10,219 bases of DNA from Betaproteobacteria bacterium (lineage in GTDB: Bacteria; Pseudomonadota; Gammaproteobacteria; Burkholderiales; SG8-41): contig JACOVL010000113.1 in NCBI GenBank assembly GCA_016177355.1, positions 1 through 10,219 on the forward strand, in the 5' to 3' direction. Position numbers and translations under genes: made by a program. Positions 7,301 to 10,219 of the stretch are shown here, piece after piece (the first letter of the stretch is position 1; every line of letters starts with the position of its first letter). The notes under the pieces are model-generated. The model saw only the letters and a list, made by a program, of their open reading frames with translations, did not search any database and was not told the DNA's origin.

Positions 7301-10219
7301 ACCCGGCCGCGCTGGCAGTGGCTGGGCCCATACTGTGCCTCTGGTTTGCCGCCCCCGCCATCGCCTGGTGGATCAGCCGACCGCTTGCTCGCCGCGCAGC
7401 CAGGCTGACGGCCGACCAGACCATTTTTCTCCAGACGATTTCCCGCAAGACCTGGGCGTTCTTTGAAACCTTCGTCGGTCCGGAAGATCATTGGCTGCCA
7501 CCGGATAACTATCAGGAGCATCCCGTTACCATGGTCGTGCATCGCACGTCCCCGACCAACATGGGACTTGCGCTACTTGCAAATTTGTCCGCGTACGACT
7601 TCGGCTACATTCCGGCCGGACAACTGATCGAGCGCACGGCGAATGCACTTCACACGATGGAAGCCTTGGAACGGCACCAAGGTCACTTCTACAACTGGTA
7701 CGACACGCAGTCTCTGCAGCCGCTGCCACCTCTCTACATTTCGTCGGTGGACAGCGGGAACCTCGCGGGCCATCTGCTGACATTGCGGCCGGGGCTGCTC
7801 GCACTTCCCGATCACAAGATCCTGGGGTCGCGATTATTTGAGGGCTTAAGCGACACGCTGAGGATACTCGTGGACGCTGCGGGAGGAGCCGCTTCTCCCC
7901 AGCTCGCTCAACTGCAGAAGGATCTGGAGTCTGCATACGATTCCCGGCCTGCCACGGTCGCGGCAGCGCGGCGGTGGCTGGCCCGGCTGGCGACGTCCGC
8001 TGCGGAGGTGGCCGGCGGCCTCGCTGCTGCTCCCGAGAGCGAAGCAAAGTGGTGGGCACAGGTGCTGGCCCGGCAATCCCGGGGCGCCCTCGATGAGCTG
8101 ACGTTTCTCGCCCCGTGGAGTTTGCTGCCGGCCGCGCCGAGTGGGCTCGGCAATTTCCCGGACATCGGTGAGATCCCAACGCTGCGCGAACTGGCAAGAC
8201 TCGAGGTGGAGTGGCTGCCGGCAATCGGGCGTCGGCTCGGCTCGGACGCGACGCCCGAGGAAAGCGGGTGGCTTGATGAGCTGCGACGACTCATCACGGA
8301 AGCAAGCCGTCGCGCCAAAGAAAGGATTGCGGCTATCGAGCGCCTAGCACTGCAATCAAGCGATCTCGCGCGGATGGAGTATGAGTTCCTGTTCGACAAG
8401 GCGCGTCATCTACTGGCTATCGGGTACAACGTTGGTGAGCGCCGGCGGGACTCGAGTTACTACGATCTGCTGGCTTCGGAAGCGAGATTATCCAGTTTCG
8501 TGGCGATTGCGCAGGGACAACTGCCGCAGGAAAGCTGGTTTGCCCTGGGGCGCCTGCTCACTACCGCCGGTGGCGAACCGATTCTCCTGTCGTGGAGCGG
8601 TTCGATGTTCGAGTACCTGATGCCGCTGCTGGTGATGCCGACGTACGAACACACGCTGCTCGACCAGACCTATCAGGCGGCGGTGGAGCGACAGATCGCG
8701 TATGGGAACCAGCGCGGCGTACCGTGGGGCATGTCGGAATCCGGCTACAACACGGTCGACGCTGGTCTCAACTATCAGTACCGCGCATTTGGCGTGCCCG
8801 GCCTGGGGCTCAACCGCGGACTAGCGGACGATTTGGTCATTGCGCCGTATGCCTCGGCGCTCGCGCTGATGGTGGCGCCCGAGGAGGCGTGCCTGAATCT
8901 GCAGCGACTCGCTGCTGAAGGGCTTGAAGGAAAATTCGGCTTTTATGAGGCAATCGACTACACGCCCTCACGTCTGCCACGCGGGCAATCGAGCGCCGTG
9001 GTTCGGTCGTTCATGGCACATCACCAGGGCATGATCTTTCTCTCTCTGGCCGATCTGATCCTGGACCGTCCGATGCAGAAGCGATTCGAGTCGGATCCGC
9101 TGTTCCAGGCGACCACGTTGTTGCTTCAGGAGCGAATTCCAAAGGCTACGGCGTTCTATTCGCACACTGCCGAACTTTCCGACATTCGTGCGATTTCCAG
9201 CGGTCCGGAGATGCCGGTGCGCGTACTCAGAAGCCCCGATACTCCGATACCGGAGGTGCAGTTGTTATCGAACGGCAGATACCACGTGATGGTCACGAAC
9301 GCGGGTGGCGGCTACAGTCGCTGGAAAGACCTCGCCGTCACACGCTGGCGCGAAGACAGTACCTGCGACAACTGGGGCACATTCTGTTACATCCGCGACG
9401 TGACGAGCGGGGTGTTCTGGTCAACCGCTCATCAGCCGGCGCTCAAACGATCGGAAGCTTACGAAGCGATTTTCTCGGAGGGGCGAGCGGAATTCCGGCG
9501 CAGCGACCACGACATCGATACGTATACCGAGATTGTTGTTTCGCCAGAAGATGACATCGAACTGCGCCGAATCCGCATCACCAACCGCTCTCGGACCAGC
9601 AGAACGATCGACGTCACGAGTTACGCCGAAGTGGTTCTCGCATCATCCGCTGCGGACGCACTGCATCCGGCGTTCAGTAATCTCTTTGTTCAGACCGAGA
9701 TCATCCGCCAGCGGCAGGCGATCCTCTGCACTCGCCGGCCCCGCTCCCTCGAGGAGCAGGCGCCATGGATGTTTCATCTGATGGCCGTGCACGGGGCGGA
9801 CGTCGGAGAGGTTTCATACGAGACGGATCGCATGCGGTTCATCGGCCGCGGGCGCACCGTCGCCGCTCCTCAAGCGATGAGCGATTCTGCGGCGCTCTCG
9901 GGCAGCCAGGGCTCGGTGCTGGATCCGATTGTCGCAATCCGGTATCGAATAACACTCGATCCGGAACAATCAGCATCGATCGATATGGTCTCCGGCATCG
10001 GCGAAACCCGCGACGCGTGCCTGGGCCTAGTCGGGAAATACCAAGATCGGCATCTTGCGGATCGCGTCTTCGACCTAGCGTGGACACATAGCCAAGTGGT
10101 CCTGCGGCAGATCAATGCCACGGATGCCGAGGCGCAACTTTATGGCCGCCTGGCCAGCTCTGTCATCTACGCCAATTCCTCCCTGCGCGCCGACGCGAGC
10201 GTTCTCAGCAAGAACCGCC
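4372..10219 (+). CDS. ndvB: Cyclic beta-1,2-glucan synthase NdvB/Cgs (3' end missing)
   Basis: An inner-membrane enzyme that polymerises glucose from UDP-glucose into beta-1,2-glucan and cyclises it; the product goes to the periplasm. Seen: 1949 codons, no stop or frameshift; family members run to about 2800, so roughly a third is missing. The N-terminal region (1-420) includes LLDNFYLIEGQIR and LPKGYSRELP. Membrane segments lie near 424-443, 454-483, 833-849, 853-873, 902-925, 956-975 and 979-1003. Between the second and third is the GT84 domain: DTD (642-644), HD (755-756) and RRHRW (787-791), an (R/Q)xxRW motif. FETFVGPEDHWLPPDN opens the glycoamylase-like region, which contains SWSGSMFEYLMP, GVPWGMSESGYN and MAHHQGM (1548-1554); E1370 and E1456 are candidate cyclisation acids. 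From about 1606 the GH94 phosphorylase (chain-length) domain begins. The start is TTG 4372. Lower GC than its left neighbours suggests a separate origin. Confidence 0.95.
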   Translation, partial: MKVSGKTIRGTLLHLRARLRGNGLAQKYAGDEPPLRSELLSADQMEQHGKTLAGSHKLSLTRASDQLLTRLAENEGVLIGACNLLTAAVKANRRIAPAGEWLLDNFYLIEGQIRTAKRHLPKGYSRELPRLQNGPSAGLPRVYDIALETISHGDGRVDSESLSAFVAAYQKVTALELGELWAIPIMLRLALVENLRRVGARIAANRIDRNGADYWADQMMEVAEKDPKSLILVIADMARSGQPMVSSFVAEFARRLQGQSPALALPLTWIEQRLSEDGLTIEQLVQSENQQQAADQVSISNSIGSLRFLGAMDWHEFVETMSVVEQKLREDPGGVYGKMGFATRDRYRHVVEKIAKASRLSESEVARKAIQLAHEGTARKDGDDRAAHVGFYLIDRGLPQLERTAEVRLSAFEALQRMSRRFPLLLYLGTILLLTVIFTGSLLAKAHADGLQGWILALIGILSLLCASHLAVALVNWLATLLATPHPLPRMDFSAGIPPESRTLAVVPTMLMSAQNIEDLIEALEVRFLANRDEHLHFGLLTDFRDAHEETLPEDELLLLLARKKIEELNEKYRGAKGDTFFLFHRPRRWNPQERIWMGYERKRGKLAELNSLLRGGSTDRFSLVVGETAVLSNVKYVITLDTDTQLPRDSAWELVGAMAHPLNRARYDEHKQRVCEGYGILQPRMAVSLPGANRSRYARLCGSEPGIDPYTRAVSDVYQDLFREGSFIGKGIYDVDAFERALKGRFPENRILSHDLLEGCYARAGLLSDVQLYEDYPSRYSADVSRRHRWIRGDWQIARWLLPHVPGHSTSRQRNPLSDLSQWKIFDNLRRSLVPLALTLLLLLGWTALSPVWFWTLSVIGIILIPPLIASILEMFQKPDDVLLGQHLAAALRSTGRHFAQAALMLVCLPYEAFFSLDAIVRTAGRMLVTHKRLLEWNPSGELDRLSRTDFIASCRSMWIAPVIASAAVIYLTQSNPAALAVAGPILCLWFAAPAIAWWISRPLARRAARLTADQTIFLQTISRKTWAFFETFVGPEDHWLPPDNYQEHPVTMVVHRTSPTNMGLALLANLSAYDFGYIPAGQLIERTANALHTMEALERHQGHFYNWYDTQSLQPLPPLYISSVDSGNLAGHLLTLRPGLLALPDHKILGSRLFEGLSDTLRILVDAAGGAASPQLAQLQKDLESAYDSRPATVAAARRWLARLATSAAEVAGGLAAAPESEAKWWAQVLARQSRGALDELTFLAPWSLLPAAPSGLGNFPDIGEIPTLRELARLEVEWLPAIGRRLGSDATPEESGWLDELRRLITEASRRAKERIAAIERLALQSSDLARMEYEFLFDKARHLLAIGYNVGERRRDSSYYDLLASEARLSSFVAIAQGQLPQESWFALGRLLTTAGGEPILLSWSGSMFEYLMPLLVMPTYEHTLLDQTYQAAVERQIAYGNQRGVPWGMSESGYNTVDAGLNYQYRAFGVPGLGLNRGLADDLVIAPYASALALMVAPEEACLNLQRLAAEGLEGKFGFYEAIDYTPSRLPRGQSSAVVRSFMAHHQGMIFLSLADLILDRPMQKRFESDPLFQATTLLLQERIPKATAFYSHTAELSDIRAISSGPEMPVRVLRSPDTPIPEVQLLSNGRYHVMVTNAGGGYSRWKDLAVTRWREDSTCDNWGTFCYIRDVTSGVFWSTAHQPALKRSEAYEAIFSEGRAEFRRSDHDIDTYTEIVVSPEDDIELRRIRITNRSRTSRTIDVTSYAEVVLASSAADALHPAFSNLFVQTEIIRQRQAILCTRRPRSLEEQAPWMFHLMAVHGADVGEVSYETDRMRFIGRGRTVAAPQAMSDSAALSGSQGSVLDPIVAIRYRITLDPEQSASIDMVSGIGETRDACLGLVGKYQDRHLADRVFDLAWTHSQVVLRQINATDAEAQLYGRLASSVIYANSSLRADASVLSKNR

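Overview
The window suggests a high-GC Gram-negative bacterium, probably Pseudomonadota and plausibly a betaproteobacterium. The reasons are a LolD-type ATPase with an FtsX-fold permease (outer-membrane lipoprotein sorting), a MidA/NDUFAF7-type methyltransferase, a periplasmic c-type cytochrome, and a large cyclic beta-1,2-glucan synthase. The phylum is an inference from gene content and composition; no rRNA or other phylogenetic marker is present.

Left part (about 1-4165, all on the plus strand, very GC-rich). Five genes are packed tightly: the 3' end of a LolC/E-like permease, a LolD-like ATPase (start and stop overlap as GTGA), a MidA-family SAM methyltransferase (25 bases later), a diheme c-type cytochrome (4 bases later), and a zinc-dependent alcohol dehydrogenase (ATGA overlap). 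The spacing looks like one transcription unit, or two joined ones. The first pair forms an envelope ABC transporter. The last pair could be an oxidoreductase with an electron-transfer partner, but only proximity supports that. The cytochrome gene carries an in-frame C-rich/G-rich palindrome resembling a dispersed REP-like repeat, just after its signal peptide.

Middle (4166-4371, AT-richer). This short intergenic stretch contains, on the minus strand, a strong Shine-Dalgarno sequence and the first ten codons of what looks like an IS3-family transposase OrfA, broken immediately afterwards. It is probably the scar of an insertion sequence.

Right part (4372-10219, plus strand, clearly lower GC than the left part). 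One open frame runs uninterrupted for 1949 codons and leaves the window. It encodes most of an NdvB/Cgs-type cyclic beta-1,2-glucan synthase: an N-terminal region, a membrane-embedded GT84 glycosyltransferase, a glycoamylase-like cyclisation domain, and the start of the GH94 phosphorylase domain. I translated this frame by hand across its full length and found no frameshift or stop.

I see no clear new system. The best leads are the composition break and IS scar next to the glucan synthase, the palindrome inside the cytochrome gene, and the duplicated cytochrome fold coupled to a dehydrogenase.
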